DNA of 64,000 nt from Vibrio amylolyticus. Its GTDB lineage: Bacteria; Pseudomonadota; Gammaproteobacteria; Enterobacterales; Vibrionaceae. Both the position numbers and the translations under genes were made by a program. Where the stretch lies: contig NZ_JAJHVV010000007.1 in NCBI RefSeq assembly GCF_023145695.1, positions 248,001-312,000 of the forward strand, written 5' to 3'. This document shows positions 45,629 to 54,766 of this stretch, in pieces. The notes under the pieces were generated by a model that was given only the letters and a program-made list of their open reading frames with translations, did no database searches and had not been told where the DNA came from. How positions within the stretch are numbered: the first letter of the stretch is position 1; each line of letters begins with the position of its first letter.

Positions 45629-45666
45629 AAAAGCCCAGTCCATTCGTGGTCAGGGCTTTATTTATG
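45629..45666 (+). terminator. Terminator at the end of the sigma/ChrR operon
   Basis: AAAAGCCC (45629-45636) pairs with GGGCTTT (45653-45659), with inner CCA/TGG pairing, followed by ATTTATG. It lies 66 bp after the DUF3833 stop and 51 bp before the stop of the convergent M14 gene, and may serve both. Confidence 0.7.
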
Positions 45667-45717
45667 ACGTTGTCCCGTCCTGAAATGTGTTTACATATCG
45701 AGGACTCGTATGCTCGC

Positions 45718-46842
45718 TTACAGCTCGTCGACTGTAGCCCAAACCGCTGCTAACATATCGTGACCAAAGGCAGAGCTGCGTTCTGGAGACCAACCGTAAA
45801 GCTCATCAGCGTGGCTAATGTGATCTTTAAATGGCATCTCAACGGTGTACGCCAAACAGTTGAACTGCTCGCCAATCCAGTTTGTACCAACCGTCATGTT
45901 TGCTTTGCCTGGTTCGTCTTTATCGTAACCAAATTCATCTTGAAACTCTGGTGTGATCGTCAGCAATGCTTGCTTGAAGTGGTTTTCTAGTTTTGCGATG
46001 CGCTCATTGTATGACGGTGTGCCTTCGCTGCCTGCAACAAAGTTATATGGAATTGCTTCGTCGCCGTGAATGTCGAGACACATATCAACGCCCGTTTCTA
46101 GCATGCGTTCACGTACAAGGAATACTTCTGGGCTGCGTTCCATAGACGGTGATTGCCATTCACGGTTAAGGTTTACGCCAATTGCGTTGGTACGCAGGTG
46201 ACCACGTATGCTGCCGTCTGGGTTCATGTTAGGCACCACGTGGATGACGACTTTATCGAGCAGTGAACGGCCTACCGTATCAGTTTCGTCTAGCAGGCGA
46301 AGTAACAAACCTTCGATAAACCACTCAGCCATCGTTTCACCTGGATGCTGACGGCCGATGACCCAAATATTCTTCTTCTCTGGGGTTGGCTCACCAATCG
46401 TTAATAGGCTGATGTCGTTGTTGTCCAGGGTTTGCCCTAGAGTTTCTAACTTACATGCTGGGTGTGTTTGTGCGCCGTGCAGTAGGTCCTGATGTCGGTC
46501 GTACGAGTACGGTGCGAAATACGCAAAGTACATTGAATCATGCTCAGGAATGATCTTGAACGTTAGCTCATTACCATCAAACTTGGCAGGGATACGGAAC
46601 CACTCTTCGCGATCATAAGAAGCAACGACATCGTAATCCTCCCAACCTTTAGGGTACGCCGAGGTCGCCAAGTCACCAATGGTGAACTGGTGTGGTTGGT
46701 TTGCTTCACTTTCTAGACGGAAGTGGAACCATTGAGCAATATCAGTTTGATTATCTGCAGGAATCGTTAGTTGGATGTTTTGTGGTGAATCTGCTGATAC
46801 AACGTGAATGTTGCCGCTTTCGAAGTTACTGAAAATTTTCAT
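45718..46842 (-). CDS. M14-family cytosolic zinc carboxypeptidase
   Basis: The 374-aa protein resembles the cytosolic carboxypeptidase (AGBL/CCP-like) branch of peptidase M14. An N-terminal beta domain (residues ~1-115) precedes the zinc domain. Zinc ligands are in GRQHPGETMAEW (HxxE) and LDIHGDE; substrate residues are in GVNLNREW; the catalytic Glu is probably in YTVEMPFKDH. No signal peptide, so it acts in the cytoplasm, probably on peptide C-termini. ATG 46842 is used because 14 upstream codons look spurious. It is monocistronic. Confidence 0.88.
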   Translation of the reverse strand: MKIFSNFESGNIHVVSADSPQNIQLTIPADNQTDIAQWFHFRLESEANQPHQFTIGDLATSAYPKGWEDYDVVASYDREEWFRIPAKFDGNELTFKIIPEHDSMYFAYFAPYSYDRHQDLLHGAQTHPACKLETLGQTLDNNDISLLTIGEPTPEKKNIWVIGRQHPGETMAEWFIEGLLLRLLDETDTVGRSLLDKVVIHVVPNMNPDGSIRGHLRTNAIGVNLNREWQSPSMERSPEVFLVRERMLETGVDMCLDIHGDEAIPYNFVAGSEGTPSYNERIAKLENHFKQALLTITPEFQDEFGYDKDEPGKANMTVGTNWIGEQFNCLAYTVEMPFKDHISHADELYGWSPERSSAFGHDMLAAVWATVDEL

Positions 46843-47138
46843 TGTAGTTGTTATCTCTTTGTTGAGTTGCCGTAAGACTAGCACATTTATTTTCGATCAA
46901 ACTAGCTACGCGGCGTGTAGTAGCACGTTATTTCGGCAACAAAAGTGTAAAGGTTAGTTAAGCTCTGAGATACGCCTATCTAACCTCACACTATCAAATG
47001 AACTTGTACACAACGGCCATTCATATTGGGTAAGTACTTTCGATATGATGATTGAAGCGATCATGGAGTTGTCGTCATACCACAATTCACACTGTAAATT
47101 TAAGCAAGCGGGTTGGGGGCCTGTTTAAGCTTCATCGC
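46843..47138. other. Intergenic region with a long inverted repeat
   Basis: This 296-bp stretch lies between the M14 gene and the thioesterase, both on the minus strand, and must hold the M14 promoter. AGTGTAAAGGTTAG (46944-46957) and CTAACCTCACACT (46980-46992) form an imperfect inverted repeat; on the minus strand TTTTG follows, so it could be the terminator of the thioesterase gene. Nothing else is seen. Confidence 0.5.
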
Positions 47139-47573
47139 CTAATCTCTCATTGCTTCTACAGAGAAAATAGCCTGCTTAATCTTTTCTGGTAGCTCTGCTT
47201 TGGTGCCGTTTTTAAAATCGAACATCACGCAGGTTGCTTGGCCAACCGTACTTATTTTGCCTAATTTTTTACTGGCAATGTGGTACTCCATCGTAAAGCG
47301 ATCCATTTGTACATCCAAAACTTTCGTACCAATGATTAACGTGTCAGGGTAGGTGATGGGTAATTTGTAGCGACAGCTGGTTTCGCCGAGTACCGGACCA
47401 ATCTGGCTGTGAGCAATATTGACCAATAAACCAATCTTTTCAAAATACTCTAATCGAGCGGATTCGAAATAGCGAAAATAGACCGCATTGTTAACGTGTT
47501 GCAATGCGTCCATTTCTCCCCACGCGACAGGAATTTCGGTGATAACCGGAAACCCTGCTAATAAATCGTCCAT
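47139..47573 (-). CDS. Acyl-CoA thioesterase (4HBT hotdog family)
   Basis: The 144-aa protein is a single hotdog fold. Diagnostic is IPVAWGEMDALQHVNNAVYFRYFES (residues ~17-40, in two parts), with the Asp and the HVNN active-site turn, and RYKLPITYPDTLIIGTKVL. Such enzymes hydrolyse acyl-CoA thioesters in the cytoplasm; chain-length preference is not visible. It is monocistronic, and divergent from the diguanylate cyclase gene 211 bp away. Length is normal. Confidence 0.9.
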   Translation of the reverse strand: MDDLLAGFPVITEIPVAWGEMDALQHVNNAVYFRYFESARLEYFEKIGLLVNIAHSQIGPVLGETSCRYKLPITYPDTLIIGTKVLDVQMDRFTMEYHIASKKLGKISTVGQATCVMFDFKNGTKAELPEKIKQAIFSVEAMRD

Positions 47574-47784
47574 CGCTTTTCCTTGCTTATATTGAAATTG
47601 AGTTTTTATTCTAAATCTATTTCTAAACGCTAGGTGATTGATGTTAATGAAATGTGATCTTTGCTTGTCGACGTTAAGTGGAGCACTGATGAAAAAGTCT
47701 TGTGTTGACGGGGCGTATACGCTGTTGAAACGTTAATCTCTGCTAAATTTAATAGAGTGAGACAATTGAAGTAGGGGGCAGTGA

Positions 47785-49422
47785 ATGATATTGACGGCGA
47801 GAGTCGTTCTGCTACCTGCGTCTATTCTCATTGTGCTTGGCTTGTTTGGCTTAGTCATGATCGATCAGCAGTTACGCGGCAGCATGGCATCCAGAGTTGA
47901 GCATGAATTGCACCGGTTGGCTGAATCTTCATTGGTTACTCTAGAAGATGCCAATCGTCCTTTATCTATTGTCAATGTTGATCCTGTTTCTAAGCGCCTC
48001 GGCGAGGCTGGGCAAGTGAGAATCACGTTTGTTGACGCTTCTGGCGTCGTAGCGGGCGATTCGAACGTTGAAGCTGGTGCTGTGGGCTCAATGTCAAACC
48101 ATAAGGACAGGAGTGAATTTGTTGACGCGAAAACCGTGGGCTGGGGCCATGCGTTTCGATACAGCGAGACGCTAAGAAAAGACTTTTTCTACGTTGCGGT
48201 TTATAGACCGATTGAGATTCAAGGCGAAAACATCTATTACTACGCTCGTGCTTCAGTGTCATCGGATGTACTCAAACATCAGATCACACAAATGCGAATG
48301 GCACTGCTGTCGATATTGTTAGCGGGGGTGATACTCATCAGCGCCATTGCTTTTTTGATTGTCCGACGAGCAGCAATGACGACATTAATGCGGCAAGCGG
48401 CGCTGGAAAAAGAAGTGAGTGATAAAACTGCAGAGATAGAACGAATGCATGAATTGGATTCTCTTCTCAATGCGTGCAGTGACCTGAATGAGGCAAGCAA
48501 AGTAGTAGGCAAGATCATTCCGACACTGCTCAGCAATTCATCAGGCGCGATCTCTGTATATAAATCATCACGTAATCAACTGAAAATGTTGCTTTTTTGG
48601 GGGCGTGTATGGGGTGATAGCCTTTACTACAACTCTGATCAATGTTGGGCGCTACGCAAGGGGCATGAGCATCTCTCTCGGCTTGATTCCTCACAAGTAG
48701 AATGTGAGCATTTCACGCAGGCTAAAGACAGAGCGACCTTGTGCATTCCTTTGATCGCTCACGGGGAAACCATTGGGGTTATGCATGTGCTCAAAACCCA
48801 GTTTGAAGATCAAGAGTTGGTGATAGCCAAAGCGATAGCGAAGCGCCTTGCGATGTCGATTGCTAACATTGAGCTAAAATCCAGCTTGCGTCAAATGGCG
48901 TTTAAAGACCCGTTAACACACTTGTATAACCGACGATACCTGTACGAAACCCTTGAGCAATGGTTTTCGGTTTCACACAAGAACCGGACAGAAATCGGCA
49001 TTGTTATGATTGACCTTGACCACTTTAAACAGCTAAACGACAACTACGGCCATGACGCTGGCGATAAGGTTCTAAAAGAGATATCGCAATTCTTGCTTGA
49101 GGCAACCAGAGCCAGCGACATTGTGTGTCGTTACGGAGGGGAAGAGTTTTGTATTGCGATTCCAGATACCACGGCGGCTGAGCTTACCCAAACCGTGCAG
49201 AAGCTGTGTGAGGAACTGGCAGAGGTGTCCATTGAAATAGGCAGGACACAACGACTCAAGGTAACAGGCTCAATGGGGGCTTCCATTTTTACCTCTCATT
49301 GTAACTCGATTGAGAATACGATCACCGAAGCCGATGAAGCCTTGTATAACGCCAAGGAAGCAGGGCGAAACTGCGTTCGTTTTTCCAAGCTTTTAGAGGA
49401 TAAGCTGAACGCTTCCGATTGA
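47785..49422 (+). CDS. Membrane GAF-GGDEF diguanylate cyclase
   Basis: The enzyme makes cyclic di-GMP from two GTP. The 545-aa protein has two membrane helices (residues ~5-28 and ~173-193) around a periplasmic sensor of about 140 residues, then a coiled coil. A GAF domain (~225-365, with CIPLIAHGETIGVMHVL) and a GGDEF domain (~375-540) follow. The active site is GGEEF in CRYGGEEFCIAI, and RASD five residues before it is an intact inhibitory I-site, so product feedback is expected. GGGG precedes ATG 47785. It is monocistronic with a strong terminator. Confidence 0.92.
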   Translation: MILTARVVLLPASILIVLGLFGLVMIDQQLRGSMASRVEHELHRLAESSLVTLEDANRPLSIVNVDPVSKRLGEAGQVRITFVDASGVVAGDSNVEAGAVGSMSNHKDRSEFVDAKTVGWGHAFRYSETLRKDFFYVAVYRPIEIQGENIYYYARASVSSDVLKHQITQMRMALLSILLAGVILISAIAFLIVRRAAMTTLMRQAALEKEVSDKTAEIERMHELDSLLNACSDLNEASKVVGKIIPTLLSNSSGAISVYKSSRNQLKMLLFWGRVWGDSLYYNSDQCWALRKGHEHLSRLDSSQVECEHFTQAKDRATLCIPLIAHGETIGVMHVLKTQFEDQELVIAKAIAKRLAMSIANIELKSSLRQMAFKDPLTHLYNRRYLYETLEQWFSVSHKNRTEIGIVMIDLDHFKQLNDNYGHDAGDKVLKEISQFLLEATRASDIVCRYGGEEFCIAIPDTTAAELTQTVQKLCEELAEVSIEIGRTQRLKVTGSMGASIFTSHCNSIENTITEADEALYNAKEAGRNCVRFSKLLEDKLNASD

Positions 49423-49450
49423 ATCGTGTTTAGTGCTTAATATCGGAGGA

Positions 49451-49495
49451 GACAGTCAGTAGTTTGCTGAGATTCGCTACTGACTGTCTTTTTTA
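49451..49495 (+). terminator. Terminator after the diguanylate cyclase gene
   Basis: GACAGTCAGTAG (49451-49462) and CTACTGACTGTC (49477-49488) form a perfect 12-bp stem with a 14-base loop, followed by TTTTTT, 29 bp after the stop. Confidence 0.92.
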
Positions 49496-49535
49496 TGGCT
49501 TCAAGAATTGTCGCTAATGTTTAGCCGATCAGTAA

Positions 49536-50432
49536 TTAATGTTTAGTTGCAACCGATAAAAGGACAATTGGAGCTGCTTTCTTAGGGGCACGAACGATTA
49601 AGCTGATGCCAATTAAAAACAAGCTACATGCAATCACTTGGGGTACTGATAAGGTTTCATCAAAGATGACAAAGCCGCTTATCAGAGCAAATACGGGAAC
49701 CAGTAAGGTTAGCGGTGCAACAGTGCTCATTGGGTATCGAATCAGCATATTGTTCCAAACCCAGTAACCAAATAGTGTGGTTGGGTATGCTTGAAACGCG
49801 ACAGCAAAGCTAGTGTTCCATGTCCATTGTTGGATAGATTCAGCAAGTACTTGATCCCCATGGATGAATACTGCCAACAATAGCAGTGGGATTGGCGCAA
49901 CCAGCATTCCCCAAACGTTAAAAACAAAGGCATTTTTTGTTTTTGAAGCCTTCACCACTAAACCAAACGCCGCCCACGAAACAGCGGATATCGCCACCAG
50001 AAACAGCCCAAACCCCGTGACGTTACCATTAGTAAAGGCAATGGAGATAACAAGTGCCACTGATGCGATGATAGCGCCGATGAGCTTTCTTGTTGGAAGA
50101 CTCTCTTTGAGAATAAACACCCCCACGGCCATGCCTATTAATACATTGGCCTGAAGCAGCACCGAAGACATGCCCGAAGAGAGCCCTGCTGTGATTGACC
50201 AAGATGCCATGCCCCATACTCCGACACCAAAAAGAAGCCCGTAGCTGACTACATAGCGCCAAGGTACATCAGGCTTTGGGATAAAAAACACAACTGGGAT
50301 CGCCGCGATAGCAAAACGAGCTGCCGTTGAGACCAATGGGTTTACATCTGAAACCCCAAGTTTGATCATTGAAAAGTTAAACCCCCATATGACCATGACG
50401 GTAATACTCAGTAATAAATCCGTTCTTTTCAT
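49536..50432 (-). CDS. EamA/DMT family transporter (YedA/RhtA-like)
   Basis: The 298-aa inner-membrane protein has ten helices in two EamA repeats (LLLSITVMVIWGFNFSMIKL at the start; GLFLVAISAVSWAAFGLVVK in the middle; LTLLVPVFALISGFVIFDE near the end). The second repeat has the typical P-x3-S/FxxxFxxE pattern. It is divergent from the MocR-type regulator at 50563 across 130 bp, so it is probably the target of that regulator. Many MocR-linked EamA proteins move amino acids or vitamers; the substrate here is open. Confidence 0.88.
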   Translation of the reverse strand: MKRTDLLLSITVMVIWGFNFSMIKLGVSDVNPLVSTAARFAIAAIPVVFFIPKPDVPWRYVVSYGLLFGVGVWGMASWSITAGLSSGMSSVLLQANVLIGMAVGVFILKESLPTRKLIGAIIASVALVISIAFTNGNVTGFGLFLVAISAVSWAAFGLVVKASKTKNAFVFNVWGMLVAPIPLLLLAVFIHGDQVLAESIQQWTWNTSFAVAFQAYPTTLFGYWVWNNMLIRYPMSTVAPLTLLVPVFALISGFVIFDETLSVPQVIACSLFLIGISLIVRAPKKAAPIVLLSVATKH

Positions 50433-50489
50433 CGTGCTCTCCTTTGCTTATCGCGCTTTCTTTGTATGCAAATGAGTATGTCTTGAATC

Positions 50490-50550
50490 ACCATTGGGAT
50501 ACAGATACAATTTTTTACAAATAAACAGGTACAGTTGACCTGAGTCAGCG
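50490..50550. promoter_or_regulatory. Divergent MocR/EamA control region with short direct repeats
   Basis: Between the two divergent genes lie GATACAGATACA (50502-50513) and further GTACAG (50531-50536), short directly repeated elements. MocR regulators often bind direct repeats, so this is a candidate site (inference). The region also must contain both promoters. Confidence 0.35.
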
Positions 50551-50562
50551 GTGAGCCTAACG

Positions 50563-51954
50563 ATGAGCCTATACAAACGATTAGCAAAACAGTTTATTGA
50601 TGACATTCAATCTGGCCAGTTGGCTCAAGGCAGCCGACTGCCGTCTCTAAGGCAACTCTCAAAGCAGCACTCGGTAAGCATGTCGACGGCGGTTAGCTGC
50701 TATCAAGAGTTAGAATCGGCTGGGTGGATAGCGGCTCGTCCACAAGCAGGGTATTACGTGAGGCAAAAAGCCTCTTCTCATTCAAAACCAACGTGGACAT
50801 CGTTTAAAAGCCGAGTGTCTACCCCCTCATCGAATGCCCCTATTTATTCGCCATTTAACGGTCCGTTAGGTGTATCTAATTCTGATATTGGAGATGAAAC
50901 GGCGCTTGAATTGGAACGCGGTTTTCGCCGAGTAATGCGAAGAATGGGTAGGCGGTTGACGCGTTACCCTGAGTTTCAGGGAGAACGGAGTTTAAGAGAC
51001 GCACTTTCGAACCACTTTTCAACGCATGGCATTCATTTTCAAGCGGATGATCTGGTGATCACGTCGGGTTGTCTTTCTGCAATTAAAGCGGCGTTGGAAT
51101 CATGCAGCCGAGAAGGGGATGCCATTGCGATTAGCTCTCCATGCTTTAATGGCATTATTGACCTGTTAGGGCAGATGTCGCGTAAGATTGTTGAGATACC
51201 TTCGCTTGAAGAAGGCATTGACCTCGACCAATTGGAGACGCACTTTAAGCAAGGCAATGTTCAAGCTGGCGTATTTTGTACGTCACACATGAATCCGCAG
51301 GGGATCACTATGTCGACGCAGCAAAAGCAGCGCTTGGCATCAATGGCGAATCAGTATCGTATCCCCGTGATTGAAGACGATGTTTATGTCGAACTCTCTT
51401 ATGCGGATCACTACCCGTTACCTGCGAAATACTATGACACAGACGGTTATATTTTGTGGTGTGGGTCGTTCTCGAAAAGCCTGTCACCCAGTTATCGTTT
51501 AGGCTGGTGCTTGCCGGGTCGTTACCTTGATGTCTATCGTAGCCGCTTTGGTTCTGGCTGTTATGGCGTGGCGATACCACTGCAGCTGACTATTGCTGAT
51601 TTTATCGAATCGGGTCACTACGCAAAGCACCTAAAAAGAAAGCGCTTTGAACTTCTTAACTATCGCACGGATTATCTGAATTACCTGTCAGAGAAGCTTT
51701 CTGCTGAAGTATTAATCAGTGGCTCTCAAGGCGGGCTAGTGTTGTGGCTACAAGTCCCGGGATTAAACGGAGAAGGGTTAGCCAATGATGCAATGAAGCA
51801 TCAGCTGGACATTCGAATTGGCCAGACGTTCACGACGCTCGACTATTACAAAGACTGCGTCAGAATTAACATTGGCCACCCACTACAAGGTCAGGCGAAA
51901 GTGGACTTACAGCTGCTTGTTGAATTGATTGAGCAGAATAGAGTCCGAGATTAA
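50563..51954 (+). CDS. MocR-type regulator (GntR helix-turn-helix fused to aminotransferase domain)
   Basis: The 463-aa protein has an N-terminal GntR winged helix (residues ~1-75: LYKRLAKQFIDDIQSGQLAQG, LPSLRQLSKQHSVSMSTAVS) and a fold-type I PLP domain. The PLP lysine is in WCGSFSKSLSPSYRLGW, and EDDVYVEL carries the cofactor Asp. MocR proteins use PLP to sense amino acids or vitamin B6 and regulate a neighbour. I prefer ATG 50563, with GGTGA 8 bases upstream, to the GTG four codons earlier. It is divergent from an EamA gene. Confidence 0.9.
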   Translation: MSLYKRLAKQFIDDIQSGQLAQGSRLPSLRQLSKQHSVSMSTAVSCYQELESAGWIAARPQAGYYVRQKASSHSKPTWTSFKSRVSTPSSNAPIYSPFNGPLGVSNSDIGDETALELERGFRRVMRRMGRRLTRYPEFQGERSLRDALSNHFSTHGIHFQADDLVITSGCLSAIKAALESCSREGDAIAISSPCFNGIIDLLGQMSRKIVEIPSLEEGIDLDQLETHFKQGNVQAGVFCTSHMNPQGITMSTQQKQRLASMANQYRIPVIEDDVYVELSYADHYPLPAKYYDTDGYILWCGSFSKSLSPSYRLGWCLPGRYLDVYRSRFGSGCYGVAIPLQLTIADFIESGHYAKHLKRKRFELLNYRTDYLNYLSEKLSAEVLISGSQGGLVLWLQVPGLNGEGLANDAMKHQLDIRIGQTFTTLDYYKDCVRINIGHPLQGQAKVDLQLLVELIEQNRVRD

Positions 51955-51970
51955 AAGCATGTACACAAAA

Positions 51971-51998
51971 AAGCCATCGCTCGATTGAGCAATGGCTT
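51971..51998. terminator. Bidirectional hairpin between the MocR gene and a minus-strand small ORF unit
   Basis: AAGCCATCGCTC (51971-51982) pairs with GAGCAATGGCTT (51987-51998), with one mismatch and a GATT loop. On the minus strand a clean TTTTTTGTG follows, so it is a good terminator for a transcript reading from 52227 toward 52034. On the plus strand the tail is weaker (AATCTACTTTTC). Confidence 0.8.
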
Positions 51999-52033
51999 AA
52001 TCTACTTTTCGTATAGAAATCGAAAGTTATTCA

Positions 52034-52227
52034 TTACTCTTTAATTAAAGGAAGAATATCGAACTTACGGTTTGGTTGCTCCATTGCACCTTTTAGCGCT
52101 TGAATGTTTGCAGCTTGACCAGCTGTACTCTTTAGCAAGTAATTAATTTTTTCCGCTTCCATCCTACAAGGTTAACCGGCCTATCTTTCTTAAAAAGCCG
52201 GTCTATGGATTGATTTTTCTTTGGCAT
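52034..52227 (-). CDS. Candidate small gene with a -1 frameshift between two short frames
   Basis: Frame A starts at ATG 52227 (MPKKNQSIDRLFKKDRP) and stops at 52132 (31 aa). Frame B starts at ATG 52162 and stops at 52034 (42 aa, with STAGQAANIQALKG and ending ILPLIKE). The frames overlap in a run of six A (minus-strand), where a -1 shift joins them to a protein of about 64 aa. A minus-strand terminator lies 36 bp beyond. Either programmed slippage, a frame-shifted pseudogene, or two separate small frames is possible. The ribosome site of frame B is too close to its ATG, which favours the fused reading. No family recognised. Confidence 0.4.
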
Positions 52228-52354
52228 TTTATTACTCAGTAGCACCACGCCAATTTGAACCAATACACAGTTGAAATGTTAAAGATGACAGTTTTCTCAA
52301 TAATAAAAGTTAGAGTTCTAATTAATTTAATTTCGTGCTAAATGTCTTTTTATG

Positions 52355-52390
52355 GTGATACTTGTCACATAAAATCACTATATACTGTCC
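52355..52390. promoter_or_regulatory. Candidate promoter/operator region of ectABC
   Basis: GTGATACTTGTCAC (52355-52368) is a short dyad (GTGA, TCAC), followed by a TATACT-like element at 52381, about 75 bp before the ectA start. In other vibrios ectoine genes are repressed by the MarR-type CosR; whether this dyad is such a site is a guess. Confidence 0.3.
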
Positions 52391-52457
52391 TAAATTTGAT
52401 TTTGATCGCCTAGTGTGGAGGATGACGTCCAATTTATTTGTTTAGAGTTCAAAGGAA

Positions 52458-53024
52458 ATGTACCTACACATGATTACTGCAGCTCCTTGGGTGATGTATC
52501 CCGAAATCGGTGAAGACCCAATCAAGCAGTGGGTTTTTAGTGAGCCCACGGCAGAAGATGGCGATGACGTTTACAGTCTGATTGCCTCTTGCCCTCCTCT
52601 CGATGTTAATTCTTCATATTGTAACTTTCTTCAATCCACACACTTTAGCCAAACCTGCGTTATCGCAAGATGTGAAGGGAATATTGCAGGCTTTATCTCT
52701 GGTTATCGAAAGCCTGATGAGCCCAATACTTTGTTCGTTTGGCAAGTGGCTGTTGCACCTCGATACCGAGGTAAAGGTTTGGCTTACAGCATGCTTGAAG
52801 AGTTATTGAATCGTGAGGTTCTCAAAGACGTTGATTCTGTTGAAACCACCATTACCGAAGAGAACGATGCATCTTGGGCTCTGTTTAAAAAGCTAGATAA
52901 ATGCAATGGCGAGCGTGGTGAAGTCAGCACGTTTCTCGATGAAAAAACACACTTTAAGGGAAAACACGATACAGAATATTTGTATCAAATTCCGTTAATT
53001 CAATTACCTCAAAAAGGAATATAA
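52458..53024 (+). CDS. ectA: L-2,4-diaminobutyrate acetyltransferase EctA
   Basis: EctA acetylates diaminobutyrate in the ectoine pathway for osmotic protection. The 188-aa GNAT protein has the acetyl-CoA site VAVAPRYRGKGLAYSMLEELL (residues ~95-115, split here across QVAVAPRYRGKG and LAYSML) and the family stretches DVYSLIASCPPLDVNSSYC and FVWQVAV. AAGGA lies very close to ATG 52458; ATG 52470 (four codons on) has looser spacing. It ends 10 bp before ectB, so ectABC form an operon. It is cytoplasmic. Confidence 0.93.
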   Translation: MYLHMITAAPWVMYPEIGEDPIKQWVFSEPTAEDGDDVYSLIASCPPLDVNSSYCNFLQSTHFSQTCVIARCEGNIAGFISGYRKPDEPNTLFVWQVAVAPRYRGKGLAYSMLEELLNREVLKDVDSVETTITEENDASWALFKKLDKCNGERGEVSTFLDEKTHFKGKHDTEYLYQIPLIQLPQKGI

Positions 53025-53034
53025 ACCGTCTATC

Positions 53035-54300
53035 ATGGATATTTTTAGCAAGCAAGAATCTAAAGTACGTTCTTACTCAAATAGCTTTCCAGTCGTCTTC
53101 AATAAAGCGAAAGGGTGCTGGCTTGAGACCAATCAAGGTGGGCGTTACTTAGATTTTCTTGCCGGTGCAGGTTCACTTAATTACGGCCACAATAATCCAA
53201 TTCTCAAGCAGTCGTTACTTGAATACATTGAGATGGATGGGATCACCCACGGTCTCGATATGCACTCAAGCGCAAAGGCTGGGTTTCTCACGGCATTGGA
53301 GCGCTATATTCTTAGTCCCCGTGAACTTAATTACAAAGTTCAATTCACTGGCCCAACAGGAACGAATGCGGTAGAAGCCGCACTTAAACTCGCGCGTAAA
53401 GTAACAGGCCGTAGTTCCATTGTTGCATTCACTAATGGCTTTCATGGCTGTACTGCAGGTGCCCTTGCGGCAACGGGCAATCAGCACCATCGCCAAGGGG
53501 CGGGGATGAGCCTTAACAATGTCACTCGAATCCCTTTTGAAGGGTATGCAGACATTGATGGCCTTAAACTTTTTGAAACTATGCTGGCGGATAACTCGGC
53601 TGGTATGGATAAGCCTGCTGCTGTGCTTCTGGAAACCGTTCAAGGAGAGGGCGGCTTGAATGTGGCGTCGAATGAGTGGCTACAGCGACTTAGCCTGATT
53701 TGTAAGCAAAACGATATATTGCTTATTGTTGATGACATTCAAGCGGGTTGTGGTCGAACTGGTACGTTCTTTAGCTTTGAGCCTTCTGGTATTAAGCCTG
53801 ACATGGTGACCTTGTCTAAATCTATTGGTGGCTATGGCTTACCAATGGCTGTGGTATTGCTAAAGCCGGAATTAGATATTTGGCAGCCAGGCGAACATAA
53901 CGGAACATTCCGTGGCAATAATCATGCGTTTGTCACGGCTGCGAAAGCATTGGAAGTGTATTGGTCTGATAATCAGTTTGAAACGCATATTACTCAGTGT
54001 TCAGAGGCAGTTTCAGCGGTTATTGAACGTTGCATCAAGCGCCACCCTAAACTGTTTGTTCAACAGAAAGGCCGAGGCATGATGATCGGTGTTGAATGCG
54101 TCAATGGTGATCTGTCGAGCGAGATCGCAAAGGTCTGTTTTGATAACGGTATGGTGATTGAAACCGCCGGCCCTAATGATGAAGTCGTGAAGTTTTTCTG
54201 CCCACTAACCATCACCAAATCAGAGCTAGAACAAGGCTTAAGTATTTTTGAAAATGCAGTTGAGCTTGTTGTAGAGAAGCACTTCAAAAAAGCATCGTAA
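53035..54300 (+). CDS. ectB: Diaminobutyrate-2-oxoglutarate transaminase EctB
   Basis: EctB moves an amino group from glutamate to aspartate semialdehyde, giving L-2,4-diaminobutyrate. The 421-aa PLP enzyme is a class III aminotransferase with GRYLDFLAGAGSLNYGHNNP at residues ~36-55, PTGTNAVEAALKLAR (phosphate-binding), DDIQAGCGRTGTFFSFE and the PLP lysine in VTLSKSIGGYGLP. Length is normal. It is the middle gene of ectABC; 15 bp separate it from ectC. Confidence 0.94.
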   Translation: MDIFSKQESKVRSYSNSFPVVFNKAKGCWLETNQGGRYLDFLAGAGSLNYGHNNPILKQSLLEYIEMDGITHGLDMHSSAKAGFLTALERYILSPRELNYKVQFTGPTGTNAVEAALKLARKVTGRSSIVAFTNGFHGCTAGALAATGNQHHRQGAGMSLNNVTRIPFEGYADIDGLKLFETMLADNSAGMDKPAAVLLETVQGEGGLNVASNEWLQRLSLICKQNDILLIVDDIQAGCGRTGTFFSFEPSGIKPDMVTLSKSIGGYGLPMAVVLLKPELDIWQPGEHNGTFRGNNHAFVTAAKALEVYWSDNQFETHITQCSEAVSAVIERCIKRHPKLFVQQKGRGMMIGVECVNGDLSSEIAKVCFDNGMVIETAGPNDEVVKFFCPLTITKSELEQGLSIFENAVELVVEKHFKKAS

Positions 54301-54315
54301 TTAAGGAAGAGTAAG

Positions 54316-54702
54316 ATGATTGTTAGAACATTGGATGAGTGCCGTGACAGCGAGCGCAGAGTAGCATCGGAAACGTGGGAAAGCGTTCGTATGCTCCTTA
54401 AAGATGACAATATGGGTTTCTCTTTCCATATTACGACCATCTTTGAAAATACCGAGACACACATTCATTATCAGAATCACTTAGAGTCGGTTTATTGCAT
54501 GAGCGGCGAAGGTGAAATTGAAGTGGTTGGTGGTGAAACTTACCCAATCAAACCGGGTACGCTGTACATATTAGATAAGCACGATGAACATTATCTAAGA
54601 GCGTACAAGGACAAAGAGATGGTCATGGCGTGTGTGTTTAATCCGCCAATTACCGGAAAAGAGACGCACGATGAAAATGGTGTTTATCCGTTAGTTGATT
54701 AA
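54316..54702 (+). CDS. ectC: L-ectoine synthase EctC
   Basis: EctC closes the ring of N-gamma-acetyl-diaminobutyrate to give ectoine. The 128-aa protein is a small cupin with [16 protein letters not shown] at the start, [21 protein letters not shown] with metal and substrate residues, [11 protein letters not shown], and [11 protein letters not shown]. Length is the family's. It is the last gene of the operon and is closed by a very strong terminator; the aspartokinase gene that often follows in vibrios is absent. Confidence 0.95.
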   Translation: MIVRTLDECRDSERRVASETWESVRMLLKDDNMGFSFHITTIFENTETHIHYQNHLESVYCMSGEGEIEVVGGETYPIKPGTLYILDKHDEHYLRAYKDKEMVMACVFNPPITGKETHDENGVYPLVD

Positions 54703-54766
54703 TAAAGTTTAGCTCAGTGACTTTTAGATTGATGACGATCTGACTCGCTGAAACTATAGAAAATAA

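Noticed and set aside
52405..52435. Possible third ECF promoter before ectA (TGATC at 52405)
   Set aside because: After the 17-base spacer the sequence is ACGTCC, not CGTAT, so it does not match the two good sites.
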